From Stentor roeselii (lineage: Eukaryota; Ciliophora; Heterotrichea; Heterotrichida; Stentoridae): DNA of 64,000 nucleotides. The notes beneath the pieces are model-generated. The model was not told the DNA's origin. It saw only the letters and a program-made list of their open reading frames with translations, and ran no database searches. Below, piece after piece: positions 40,320 to 50,188 of the stretch. The DNA is taken from assembly GCA_006503475.1 (NCBI GenBank), contig RSEH01000029.1, positions 124,001 through 188,000 on the forward strand, in the 5' to 3' direction. Numbering within the stretch: position 1 is the first letter of the stretch; each line of letters starts with the position of its first letter. The position numbers were made by a program, and so were the translations under genes.

Positions 40320-41372
40320 CTAAAAGATAGAGCATTTATGATAAGGTCGTACCAAGTGTCTCATTTCTCTGTTTTGAAGATTTCTATTTCTTGTCGCTTC
40401 ACTTAAATCATTCAAGTACTTAGCTTCTATTTCATTCAAATCACTTATCATTATCCTGATATCATAAAATTTGCAAGGAAGTTTTATTTTCTCTTTATCA
40501 TGAGATGAACGTTGGTCTACTTTCTTCAGGAATCATTTTCTCAAGAAACTCTGGCTTAGGCACTAAATAAATACTTTCTTCACTTTTTCTCATGATCGCC
40601 TTAAAAAATTCATGATTTTTCGCATTATCCCTGATCTGAAGAAGCTTTTTAACATACTTCTGACTAGGAAAAATTTGATTTTTTTCACAAAGATTCTCTT
40701 TAAGGATATAAAGATAAAGAGTTAAATCTTCATATTGTTTCCTGATTAATATTCTATAGTCATTTATATTCTCCATCAGCCAATCGCCATAATTTTTTGG
40801 TTTCTGCCCGTTAACAAAAGCAGTTTCTATCTGATATTTAATATACTGTACTAAAAACTTGTGATTTTTGAAGGTTTTGTTTTGTTTAAATATATTAAAA
40901 ATCGTTTCAAAGCCTCCTTTTGATCCTCTATTCAATGCCAAAAGAGCTGATAAATAAAACCAGTGATAATTGTAAAGTCCTTCTTGCTTAGATAAGGTTC
41001 TATTGATGCTGGGTCGAATGTACCTTCTCCAGGGACTCTTATGTAGCATTGTCTATTACCTTCTAGCTTAAGTTTTCCCATGTAGTTGATTCCACAGTCA
41101 AAAATAGTTCTTTTTTTGAAAGTTAACTCGAAACTATTTGTGTCTTCTAATTTTATTTCGGATTTAGAGACTATTAAATTGCTTTCATGTCGGAAAATCA
41201 TAGATCTTCCTTTTATAGTATAAAGATTTTCTACATTCTCCAGATTTAATTCCACGAGCTGCTCATATTTCGCATCTATTATTTCTGTGAATTGAGAATT
41301 AGGGGTCATTGGCACTTTCAGAATTTTATTATTTGTTCCAAAATTAAGCTCTTGAAGAGTTTTTAAGTTCAT
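40320..41372 (-). pseudogene. Frameshifted second copy of the 336-aa family
   Basis: Full-length relation to the gene at 39084-40094, from MNLKTLQELNF to a stop at 40320-40322. The N-terminal third ends in a wrong frame just after TIITGF (near 40965-40990), the middle continues in another frame (FYLSALLALNRGSKGGFETI) and stops at 40498-40500 after PTFIS, and the last 50 codons (KFYDIRIMISDLNEIEAKYL and on) lie in a third frame. The first shift is in a run of T, as if one base were lost. No 15-nt GT-AG intron explains either break. Either a young pseudogene or two assembly indels. Confidence 0.75.
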
Positions 41373-41450
41373 TATTATCGAAGAACATGAAAAACCTTAA
41401 AAATATAGAATAAATTAATATTCCAAGAATTCAAAACTCATAAAAAACCA

Positions 41451-43091
41451 TTATTTAGATTTAACCTTCTCAGCGACTCTTGTGAACCTCCTCGAATCTC
41501 GATTACTGAGACCATTCCATCTTTTACAAACACTTTCCAAATACTTATCAAAAAACAATACAAGTTCCTTCATCAAATAAAACTTTCCGTCTGCATCAGT
41601 TTCTTCCTTTTCCATCGCAAAATACTGATGAACCCTTGAAATCTCTTCTTTAGTCTCATTCATAAGCATGAAAATAACCTGAACATCTTTCGTCCTGCTC
41701 TTGACAAACTCTTTAATAAACTTTGAACACCCTTCACCGAATTCCAAACTTGAAAACTTGCAAAATTCTTTAAAAAACTCTTCATAACTCTCCATTAAAC
41801 TGTTAAAACTACAGCTTGAAACTTCTTTAAGTAAAACATGTTCAGACTTATGAAAAATATGAGGATTTCCAGTCAAATTGAAAAATTCTTCAATTAACAC
41901 CTCAAGAAGATTGCTTCCATCAACAGGAGACTTGACACTTGACAAACCATTTAAAATCGAGATGTCAAAACCTTTAGCCTGACCATATTTCGCATTATTT
42001 TCATTAAGTTCATTTCCAAAAACAAGCACAACATTCAAAAAAAGCTGAAGTCGCTTATTACTCCTAATCTTCACACATATTTTTTTCCAATTTTCAAAAC
42101 AACTCTGAAGATCTTTAAAGTTTTCCCCAAACTGAAACTTAAAAACAGCACATTCAAGAAAAGAAGGTAAAAAAGTCATTTTTGATAATTGATGTAAAAA
42201 ATTCTCATTTACACTCAATTTTTCTCCACAGTTTTTCATTGATTCTAGTTTTTTTACCTCGTCTTCAGAAGGTAAGACCCTTGAAAGAGCCTTGACGATT
42301 TCAGGCGAATCAAGTAAATCATTCACATTTGTTTCAAGTTTTTTAACAACTGAGTCTAAAGGCATGGCGAAAACGCGAACAGCTGAAGAGACTAAAATTT
42401 CTCTATTGTAGTCCAGGACTTTTGTTTTAGTTTCTCTGCGTGCGAAGCACGCAGTGGGAATTGATTTACTTGCTGAGATTGGGAACTTGTTTAATGAACT
42501 TTCTCTTATTTTTAATGGCTGAAGGCCTTCGAAGACACTTTCAGAGATTTTTTCAAGTTTTTTCCAGAAGAGAGGACGAAACTTGCTTTTTGGTCTTGCA
42601 GGACTTGAAGAAGATATCGGCGCTGGTGATGGAGGAGGTGGAGGGGCTTTTCCTGGGGTTTTACTTGGAATTTTTGAAAGGGTTGATGATTGGATGGGGA
42701 CTGGCGATGCAAGATGATGAGTTGAATGCGTCGCTGATGGAATCTTTGAAGATGTTTGAATTGAAGACAATGAAAAAGAGTCTGAAATAATTGAATCGTT
42801 TTCTGGATGAAGTTCTTCTGAAGGCTCTGTTAAAAAATTTAACTGTCGATTTTTTAGACCTGAAAAAATCTTTTGAAAGTTCTGGGCTTTTAAGGTCTCT
42901 TCCATTTCTTCTAGTTGCTTTACCATGAGGAGGTTTTCTTGTTTTAAGGAAATGTTTTCGTCGAGAACTTCTTCGATTTTGTCTAGAGCTTCTTCGGAGA
43001 TCTCGAAATTTTGGATTTCTTCAAAGATTTCTTCGTATTCTTTCGCTTTTTCCTCGATTTCCGTGAATCCTTCAGGGTCGTTAAAGTCCAT
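41451..43091 (-). CDS. Formin (FH1-FH2 actin nucleator)
   Basis: 546 aa. An acidic coiled-coil N-terminus (1-75) is followed by a Ser-rich linker, a short FH1 (APPPPPPSPAP, about 149-159) and an FH2 domain from about 171 to 530. FH2 begins KFRPLFWKKLE and carries the lasso Trp; the conserved core reads FGNELNENNAKYGQAKGFDI, then LNGLSSVKSPVDGSNLL. Formins nucleate and elongate unbranched actin filaments as dimers. There is no GTPase-binding or DAD region, so it is a short form; other inputs would have to control it. A perfect GC-rich hairpin sequence lies in the FH2 coding part (42436-42454). Confidence 0.92.
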   Translation of the reverse strand: MDFNDPEGFTEIEEKAKEYEEIFEEIQNFEISEEALDKIEEVLDENISLKQENLLMVKQLEEMEETLKAQNFQKIFSGLKNRQLNFLTEPSEELHPENDSIISDSFSLSSIQTSSKIPSATHSTHHLASPVPIQSSTLSKIPSKTPGKAPPPPPSPAPISSSSPARPKSKFRPLFWKKLEKISESVFEGLQPLKIRESSLNKFPISASKSIPTACFARRETKTKVLDYNREILVSSAVRVFAMPLDSVVKKLETNVNDLLDSPEIVKALSRVLPSEDEVKKLESMKNCGEKLSVNENFLHQLSKMTFLPSFLECAVFKFQFGENFKDLQSCFENWKKICVKIRSNKRLQLFLNVVLVFGNELNENNAKYGQAKGFDISILNGLSSVKSPVDGSNLLEVLIEEFFNLTGNPHIFHKSEHVLLKEVSSCSFNSLMESYEEFFKEFCKFSSLEFGEGCSKFIKEFVKSRTKDVQVIFMLMNETKEEISRVHQYFAMEKEETDADGKFYLMKELVLFFDKYLESVCKRWNGLSNRDSRRFTRVAEKVKSK

Positions 43092-43293
43092 TTATGAGTC
43101 ATTAGCCTTATTTGATAAATTTTAGGAATTTTAATCAATCATATTAAAGATTTTTTCTAATTTTAAAGTTTTTCATCAAATTTTACCAAAAACATAAAAA
43201 AAGTCTTATTTGTTGAAAAACTTCTGAAAAATCACAAAATTCGAATTGCCACAAGTACTTCCAAAAGAAACTAAATATTTCCTTATAATTTAA

Positions 43294-46218
43294 ATGGAAG
43301 ACCGCAACACTCGAGTGTCAGAATCCCCTGACCTGTTAAATCAACTACGAGAAAAAATAAGAATTCAAGCAACCCGTTTACGAAGTTTAGAGCAATACCG
43401 TATTCTCTGTGAACAACGTATCAGTGAAATAAGCCCGGGCCATCAATTTCCAGTCCGAGCCGAGGATCTCGGAACAGGTCTTTCCGCGTCTTTATCCCAA
43501 GAGTTGACCCAAGCAAAGCAAAAAATTTCTCGACTCGAGCAACAACTTCAGTCCTCTTCAATAAAAGTACCTTTAGGCGAAAACTACACATTTCCTCCAC
43601 CGACGACACAGTTATCACTCGCTCAGTTACAAGAGTTATATTCAGCGATTTATTATCAACATCATGACTTGCTTAAAGAAAAAAGCGCAGTCGAGGAAAG
43701 TCTTAGAGCGGAAATGCTTACTTGTGAAGAGCAAAGGGCTTATATTGAAGTTTTGAAACAAACACTTGAAAGTAACTTGCAGGACTTGGGACTTAGTGGC
43801 AGGAATTTTCAGGAGTTCTTGGCAAGACCTGATGGAAAACTGGAAAAAAATGAGAAAAATGAGAAAATTGAAATGAACTATTCTCAGGAAATTTTAGAGA
43901 TTAAAGAACTTTTAAAGGTTAAAATTCAGGAATGTGAAGTTTTGGTTAAGGAAAGGGAAAAAGCTGATAAACATTTGAAGGAAGCTGCTGAAGCTTTACA
44001 GTATGCTGAGGAAGAAGTTGAAAGGCTTGAAGAGGAAAAAGAGTCTTTACTTGATTATATTGATGAGAATAGTAGGAAGGAAAAAGAACATCAGGAAGTT
44101 ATTGAGAAATTGAATAGTAGATGTGAAGGACTTGAAAGTCAGGTTAATCAGTCTATGCAAGGACTTCAGTCTGAAGCTTCTGCCCGACGAGACTTCGAAA
44201 GCGAAAAACAATCCGAAATCGATAATTACCGTTCACAACTCCAAACCCTGACCCACAAAAACGAGACCTTACAGGTCAACAACACAACCCTATCCAACAT
44301 GCTAAAAGAAACCCAAAGCGAGCTAGACACCTTAAAACAACAACACGAATCAAGCTTAAAAGAACTTTCAACAATCCGAAAATCAATATCCTCAAGCGAC
44401 TCCAAACTAGAAGAAGCATTAAAAACCTCTCAAAAGTACCAAGAAACCATAAAAGAACTCGATTCCAAGTTAATAAAATCCGAAAAAGACTTAAAAACCT
44501 TCAAAGAAAGAAAACTAAAAGAAATCGAAAATGACTTCCAAGTCCAAACCGATCAACTTTCGCAAGAAATCCAGGAACTAAGACTCGAGCTTCAACAATC
44601 AAAAGACAAAGAACAACTTCTATTAAAAGACTTAACCGATTCCCGAAAAAAACTTAAAAAATTCCTGCAAGACTCTGAAAAAAATCAAATCATGGCCAAT
44701 CAATCCGGTCAAGACCTTCTGAGTTTAAAGCAACAACTCGAAGCAAGTCAAATAGAACTTCGACAAGCTTCATTTGAAAAAGACAAACTTTTATCAGACC
44801 TGCAAAGACTTGACTTTGATTTAAAGTCATCGAAAACTTCGAGTCTTTTACTTGAAGAAGAACTTTCTTCTGCTAAAAATAAACTTGAGGACCAGGCACG
44901 AAACTTAAAAAATCTTTCAGACGCTTCTCGTGAAAAGGAAAATAAATTACAAAACTCTTGTTTTGAACTTGACAACCTTAAAAAAAACCTCCAGGTGGTC
45001 TTGAAAGACCTGGAAAGTGAAAGAAACTTAAAAGTCCAGTACTACGAAGAAGTCATCAAACTAAAAAAAGCCCAAACCTCACTTTCACAGTCAGGTTCAA
45101 CTGTAGAGCAATGCAAGAAGTTTATAGAAGATTTCGCTTGTAACTTCGGAGCAATTTCCGCTGCTTCTAACAATTTCTCACAAGTTGTCTCTAGTCAGTT
45201 CAAAGATATCGTGTTTAAATCAAATGAATCTACAAATATCGACTTACAGACTTGGATTCAATGCGCTTGTGAAGAGTTAGAAGCTCTTATCAGAAGACTT
45301 GCAGAATATCGACAAGATTTAACGATGACTGCTCAGAAACTTCAAAATACTCAACATCGACTTGACAGTCTTTCCCTTGACGAAGGCGCTTTAAGGGACC
45401 GGGAAAGAAGTTTAAGGATGCAAGTTGAACAACTTTCTTTAGATAAAGAAAAACTTCAAACTGATCGAGAAGTTTTAAATGCGAAAGTCCAAAACTTGCA
45501 AAGTGAACTCGCTGCGGTAAAGAAAGATGTCCAGGTCGGGAATGAGGAAAGTCAAAGGTTGAGAGACCAGCTGAACTACACATCAACAGAAACTATTCAA
45601 TGGAGAAATACTGCGGAATCAGATATTTTCGCTATTCGAGCAGTTGAAGAAAAAGCGAATCTTCTGCTAAAAGAAAAAAAAGAACTTGAAACTCTTTTGT
45701 CTAAACTTCAAAGTGCAGTACCGTCTTCAGACCTTCAAAGAATTTTCTTGGAATTGATGAAAATTCACTCAGAACTCGAAGTAGTTAATAGAGAAAGACT
45801 TAGAATTGAAAACCAGCTACTAAGAAGTGAAAGTGAAATGAGAAGTCTTTCAAGAAACCATCAACAAGACAAGGCGCTTTTCGTGAGAAAAGAAGTGGAA
45901 TCACTTCGAAGTCAACTTTGCAATTGTGACTCACAAATCATGAGTTTCAAGCGAAGAGCACTGTCATTAGACGAAGAACTGAAAGAAACAGAAAAGATTG
46001 AACGACGCAGGTCAGTCCTTAACTTGGAAAATGAGAAAAGTTACGTTCTTGACTATCAAAAAGACATCTTTGACGTGAAGAGAAGACAAGACAGCACTGA
46101 CAAGGCAGCTTCAGGCCTTCTTGGATATGAAAGTCTTGAAGACCGGCCAGTCCTTTCTTACTTCGACAAACTAAGAAGAGCGAAAAATTTAGTAAGTGAT
46201 TTACGAGAACAAGAGTAG
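43294..46218 (+). CDS. Long coiled-coil protein
   Basis: 974 aa, almost all heptad-type helix (Glu, Lys, Leu, Gln, Ser-rich) from about 10 to 925, with short breaks near 110-125 and 610-650. No motor, GRIP or kinase domain. It resembles centrosomal, basal-body or Golgi tethering coiled coils, but no family is certain. Base use switches sharply within the frame: around 44041-44100 G far exceeds C (15 to 4), while 44281-44340 has C far above G (18 to 6). The next gene starts 9 nt after its stop. Confidence 0.75.
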   Translation: MEDRNTRVSESPDLLNQLREKIRIQATRLRSLEQYRILCEQRISEISPGHQFPVRAEDLGTGLSASLSQELTQAKQKISRLEQQLQSSSIKVPLGENYTFPPPTTQLSLAQLQELYSAIYYQHHDLLKEKSAVEESLRAEMLTCEEQRAYIEVLKQTLESNLQDLGLSGRNFQEFLARPDGKLEKNEKNEKIEMNYSQEILEIKELLKVKIQECEVLVKEREKADKHLKEAAEALQYAEEEVERLEEEKESLLDYIDENSRKEKEHQEVIEKLNSRCEGLESQVNQSMQGLQSEASARRDFESEKQSEIDNYRSQLQTLTHKNETLQVNNTTLSNMLKETQSELDTLKQQHESSLKELSTIRKSISSSDSKLEEALKTSQKYQETIKELDSKLIKSEKDLKTFKERKLKEIENDFQVQTDQLSQEIQELRLELQQSKDKEQLLLKDLTDSRKKLKKFLQDSEKNQIMANQSGQDLLSLKQQLEASQIELRQASFEKDKLLSDLQRLDFDLKSSKTSSLLLEEELSSAKNKLEDQARNLKNLSDASREKENKLQNSCFELDNLKKNLQVVLKDLESERNLKVQYYEEVIKLKKAQTSLSQSGSTVEQCKKFIEDFACNFGAISAASNNFSQVVSSQFKDIVFKSNESTNIDLQTWIQCACEELEALIRRLAEYRQDLTMTAQKLQNTQHRLDSLSLDEGALRDRERSLRMQVEQLSLDKEKLQTDREVLNAKVQNLQSELAAVKKDVQVGNEESQRLRDQLNYTSTETIQWRNTAESDIFAIRAVEEKANLLLKEKKELETLLSKLQSAVPSSDLQRIFLELMKIHSELEVVNRERLRIENQLLRSESEMRSLSRNHQQDKALFVRKEVESLRSQLCNCDSQIMSFKRRALSLDEELKETEKIERRRSVLNLENEKSYVLDYQKDIFDVKRRQDSTDKAASGLLGYESLEDRPVLSYFDKLRRAKNLVSDLREQE

Positions 46219-46227
46219 TAATTAATA

Positions 46228-47268
46228 ATGATTACCAATAATGAAACAGGAAAAGTCCCGAAACTTTCAATTGAAGTCCCTGAAAATGAAATCAACGAGT
46301 CATTTCCTCCAGTTTTCGCAGGAAGATTCAACCTTGGAAGACTTTCCCCCTTCGCTCGTACGCCGAAGGCAAGGACTAGAACTGAAACTAGTTCAATAAG
46401 CAAGAGCTTTTCAGTGACTCCGAAGATAATGAAGAAGTCGCATAAGGTGCCTTTGGTGTTTATCATCAACTCGAATAACTTGAAGGAAAAAGGAGCGATA
46501 GACACAACTGCTGAGACTGAAGATTATTCGAAATCAGAAAGGTTCAGCTTGATTTACAAGGACCACTTGTATCAGACTTATAAGTCGCTCAGGCTTGTAA
46601 GGGACTTGCGGCCTGTGGACATTCAGCAGCTTCGGTCAAAACGAGTGACTCTTGCAAGACGCAGGGGGTACGAGTATAAAAAAACAGTCATTTTTGACTT
46701 GGATGAAACTTTAGTTCATTGTTGTGATGATAACTCGGCAGATGCTACTGTTGTTCTTCCTGTTAGGACACCTAATGGGGAAAGTATTGATGTTTCTATT
46801 TGTGTTAGACCTTTTGCTGTTGAATGTTTGAGGCAGGTTAGTCAGAACTATGAAGTTATTATTTTTACTGCTTCTTATCAGTATTATGCTGATGCGATTT
46901 TAGATTATTTGGACCCTGAACATGATATGATTCATCATCGGTTTTATAGACAACATTGCATTTTGATGGATGGGTTTTATATCAAGGACCTTAGAATTTT
47001 CGCTAATAGGAAAATCAAGGATATGATCATTGTTGATAACTTGGCGCATTCTTTTGCTTATCAGATTGATAATGGAGTTCCTATCATCTCTTGGGTTGAC
47101 TATGAGCATGACATCGAACTGCATGGACTGATCTATTATTTGAACCGCCTGGTCAAGGTTGATGATATCCGAGAAGCCAACAAAGAAACTTTTCGCCTAA
47201 GAGATTTTGTGGAAGAGTTTAACAGAGAAACGAATAAATCTGTTGTTATTAATTCAGATATTGATTAA
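46228..47268 (+). CDS. SCP/CTDSP-type HAD phosphatase (copy 1)
   Basis: 346 aa. A basic Ser-rich N-terminus is followed by an FCP1-homology domain (about 150-330): VIFDLDETLVHCC with nucleophile D157 and acid D159, then VRPFAVECL, IIFTASYQYYADAILDYLDP, HRFYRQHCI and MIIVDNLAHSFAYQIDNGVPI. These proteins remove phosphate from Ser/Thr in the RNA polymerase II tail or other targets. It has no BRCT domain, so it is SCP-like, not FCP1. A close paralog is at 50823-52049. It ends 3 nt from the convergent GIY-YIG gene. Confidence 0.9.
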   Translation: MITNNETGKVPKLSIEVPENEINESFPPVFAGRFNLGRLSPFARTPKARTRTETSSISKSFSVTPKIMKKSHKVPLVFIINSNNLKEKGAIDTTAETEDYSKSERFSLIYKDHLYQTYKSLRLVRDLRPVDIQQLRSKRVTLARRRGYEYKKTVIFDLDETLVHCCDDNSADATVVLPVRTPNGESIDVSICVRPFAVECLRQVSQNYEVIIFTASYQYYADAILDYLDPEHDMIHHRFYRQHCILMDGFYIKDLRIFANRKIKDMIIVDNLAHSFAYQIDNGVPIISWVDYEHDIELHGLIYYLNRLVKVDDIREANKETFRLRDFVEEFNRETNKSVVINSDID

Positions 47269-47271
47269 TTC

Positions 47272-47670
47272 TCACCCCCTTTCAGGACAATCTGAAATGT
47301 AATGGCCCCTGTTATAACAGTTGAAGCAAAGCGACTCATCATGGGCCAAGTGCATCAAAATGCTGATAGTTTCCTGTTCAGTAAGAGTCACCCGAGCATG
47401 AATATGTCCTCTAACTTTGTCAATTCCGTAGTTTTTCATATATTTTAATGTCAGGTTCGATTCAAGAACCATTGCTTCATCCTTGGTAGGAATATCGTAG
47501 AAGAGAATAGGTTTTACGCTATCGTCAGGCTTGTGAATCTTCGTCCATTCTGCGCCTTCTGCTTTGAAGTGCTTTTGAAGGCGGGTTTCTAGAGACTTTT
47601 GAGGCGTGTTCCCCACGTAGATGTGGTCGTCTTTGAGGAACAGGACGTAAACACTCCATAAGTTAGACAT
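47272..47670 (-). CDS. GIY-YIG nuclease-like protein with CCHC zinc knuckle
   Basis: 132 aa. SVYVLFLKDDHIYVGNT (6-22) carries the two-Tyr core strands, RLQKHF (30-35) the catalytic Arg region, then GAEWTKIHKP, and VLESNLTLKYMKN (68-80) the metal-binding Glu70. Residues 115-128 form C-x2-C-x4-H-x4-C, a nucleic-acid-binding zinc knuckle. GIY-YIG domains nick DNA; this short form with the WTK-x-HKP motif resembles stand-alone eukaryotic and giant-virus proteins of the SLX1/UvrC-like group. The full domain plus knuckle in 132 aa is compact. Biological substrate unknown. Confidence 0.8.
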   Translation of the reverse strand: MSNLWSVYVLFLKDDHIYVGNTPQKSLETRLQKHFKAEGAEWTKIHKPDDSVKPILFYDIPTKDEAMVLESNLTLKYMKNYGIDKVRGHIHARVTLTEQETISILMHLAHDESLCFNCYNRGHYISDCPERG

Positions 47671-47685
47671 AATAGTTTTTACAGA

Positions 47686-49299
47686 TTAATCTAGATTTAG
47701 TAAGACTTTCATCCAGTCTGAAGCCTTTTTCACCATTTCTAGACTTTCTTTTATACCCCCTTTGAAACAGAAATTTAAGCCGCCATGAGAGGCTCCTGAG
47801 AAAATTGATAGTTTTACGTCTTTACCGATGTTTAATAGCTTTTCTGTGAATCTCCAACATTCGTCGTGAAATGGATCTTCGGTGCCTACCATTATTCTGA
47901 TTGGTGGAAGTCTTTCGAGGATTTCTTTTTCCATTAACCCTGGAGAGATAAGAGGATGATGAACATCCTGCCAATTCCCAAGGTAAGACTCAAGACACAA
48001 TTTTAAAAAAGTATGAGGAACCAGCAAGTCTTCCAAAGCATGAAGCAAAGACGGAGAATAAAAGTCTTTATCCAGATTAAGAGCAGGATAAGGCAAAACA
48101 ATCCCCTTAGGAGGATGCATTCCATGTTTCAAGATCAAATAAGTAAGTGCCAACGCCAAATTTCCCCCAGCAGAGTCTCCAACAATAACATAATCCTCTA
48201 GCTGAACTCCAAGTTGACTCTGTCCAAAATGAAAAAGCCAGTTCCAAACCTGCCAAACATCATCAAGCGCTGCAGGAAAAGGATGTGCAGGAGCAAGTCG
48301 ATAGTCAATTGAAAAAACAGGTACTTTCAAGTCTTCTGCCCAATGATTTGTGTAGACCTGATGCGAAGCTGAGGACATTGTCACAAATCCTCCTCCATGC
48401 ACATGAATCACAAGTTTTTTATGAGGATAAAACGAGGGAAATCTTTGACTGCTTAGAAGTCGGACCATCACATGATTCGACATGTCTTGCATTGGATTAG
48501 TTTCGTACTTTGGACTTACTTCAAGCAGTGATGGAACTTCGAGAACATGAGAAACAACTCGAGGAAAATAAAAAACTTCATCAAATTTGATTTTTTTCAT
48601 AATTATTTTAGAAAGTTTTCGGATTGATTTGGTTTCTAGGATGTTTAGCAAGTAGGTTACTGTTTCTAGTTTAGGTGTTGAGTTTAATAGGTGAGCTTTT
48701 CGAAGGGCTTTTTGTTTTTGCATCATGAAGTAGAGAGAACCTAGTCCTAGCATCATTATGTTTTTTTTTGTATGCTTTTTGTGACCTTTTTTGTTTATGT
48801 AGGCTAGGCTTGATGCGATTTTTGTGAAGAGTTTTGAGTATTTTTTCATGATTTTTTCTCGTTTGTCTAAGTGGTGGAATTCTGCTGATTGACTCAAAAT
48901 TAACCATCTTGGGTCGGTTTTGTCTAAGGCAAATAGGTCATCTGGTGGGTAGCTGACCACTGATTCAAAGTACTCTAAAATAGTGAACAAACGGGTTGTG
49001 TATATTTTTATATTATCTTCGTGATGCTCTTTCAAAAAGCCTTTCCATTCAGAGGAGTCATCTGAGAGCACTTTAAGGTAGTCTAAAGTTTTTGAGTAAT
49101 AAGTGGAAGTGATTTGGTAGTTTAATGAGGAAAGAAGAGAACCCTGGAACAGATCTTCGATTTTCGCTTTGAATGTTAGAAGCATGAGCTTTAGATCAGG
49201 TACTAAGTGAGGCTTCGACGGTGATTCTATTGAGCTCGAAGCTTTTAGAAGATTATTGATTATCTCGAGGGAGGCCACAAGAGTTTGCTTCAGACTCAT
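47686..49299 (-). CDS. Hormone-sensitive-lipase-like alpha/beta hydrolase
   Basis: 537 aa. The N-terminal 260 residues are helical as in the HSL N-domain. The hydrolase core shows the oxyanion motif HGGG (301-304), the nucleophile elbow GDSAGG (S376), D475 in GTEDPFHDE and H505 in GASHGGLNF, plus the family's DYRLAPAHPFPAALDD segment. This is the full class IV esterase/HSL set. It would release fatty acids from acylglycerols or steryl esters, probably at lipid droplets. A hydrophobic patch at about 180-193 could contact membrane. Only 15 nt separate it from the GIY-YIG gene on the same strand. Confidence 0.87.
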   Translation of the reverse strand: MSLKQTLVASLEIINNLLKASSSIESPSKPHLVPDLKLMLLTFKAKIEDLFQGSLLSSLNYQITSTYYSKTLDYLKVLSDDSSEWKGFLKEHHEDNIKIYTTRLFTILEYFESVVSYPPDDLFALDKTDPRWLILSQSAEFHHLDKREKIMKKYSKLFTKIASSLAYINKKGHKKHTKKNIMMLGLGSLYFMMQKQKALRKAHLLNSTPKLETVTYLLNILETKSIRKLSKIIMKKIKFDEVFYFPRVVSHVLEVPSLLEVSPKYETNPMQDMSNHVMVRLLSSQRFPSFYPHKKLVIHVHGGGFVTMSSASHQVYTNHWAEDLKVPVFSIDYRLAPAHPFPAALDDVWQVWNWLFHFGQSQLGVQLEDYVIVGDSAGGNLALALTYLILKHGMHPPKGIVLPYPALNLDKDFYSPSLLHALEDLLVPHTFLKLCLESYLGNWQDVHHPLISPGLMEKEILERLPPIRIMVGTEDPFHDECWRFTEKLLNIGKDVKLSIFSGASHGGLNFCFKGGIKESLEMVKKASDWMKVLLNLD

Positions 49300-50188
49300 T
49301 TTTATGGAATGGTGGAATATTACTTGAATATTTGTTGAAAATATTTTTCTAGAAGGTAATCTGATGATTTATTTTTTAAGATGTTAGTTTTGCAATCAGA
49401 GATTAATTTATATTAATTATAAGCATGTTAGTTTGTTAAGGATCTTGATTTTCTTTAATTTCGTATGAATAATCAAAGATTACTTATCAACTTTACATAT
49501 AAATTTAACTATTTTTTAAATTTTTTTCTATGTATAGAGATTTTATCAAATTTCAGGTTAAATACTCTTTTTGTCTTATTTCTATTTACCGTTAAATTTT
49601 ACTTCAAAACTTTAAAAGTTTAGCATATCTTTTAAATGTTTATTCGTTAAGAGTTTAAGAAAATTTCGATATCTCTTCATTCCAAAAGAAGTAATTAACC
49701 ATTTTGCAGTTTGACTTTAAATTGATCAAGATGAACTATAATAATTTACAAATATCTCTAGTAGCACTTGCTTCTGATCTTGTTAATTTCTTTGTAGACA
49801 TAAAGAGCCATTTGAAGAGCGCAAATAAGATTTATTCGATGTCTTTAGGGTCAATAAGGTGAAGTTCCAAATCTTATCCTCCAATTAGCAGTAAATTTAT
49901 CCATTGAGAATCATGTCATTAAGAAACTTAGCAAACGCCATTTTACAATAACAATAAAATATTCTTTTCTAGAGAATAAATAAGTTCGTCTTTATCGATG
50001 ATCTACAAAAGAGATCTAAGTAAAACCCGTCATTCACAACTTAGCATTAAAATCCACTTAAGACATCACTAAGAAACTGAGAATATAACAAGAGAGATAA
50101 TTTTACTTGACATGTGTAGTTGATAGGCAAAGTTGTGAGTTTAAATGACATTTTTGCTTTTATCCTTTTTTCTTAGATATAATCCAAT
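49300..50188. other. AT-rich intergenic region between divergent genes
   Basis: About 890 nt. No open frame, repeat or RNA gene that I can support. It holds the leaders of the lipase-like gene and the 202-aa gene. Confidence 0.5.

Noticed and set aside
40138-40335. Pro/Lys-rich open frame on the minus strand
   Set aside because: It spans the almost C-free leader and overlaps the end of the broken paralog; it looks like a composition artefact.
40320-41372. Programmed frameshifting instead of a pseudogene
   Set aside because: The two shifts have no shared slippery site or stop context, and the sister gene is encoded in one frame. Not excluded, but less likely.
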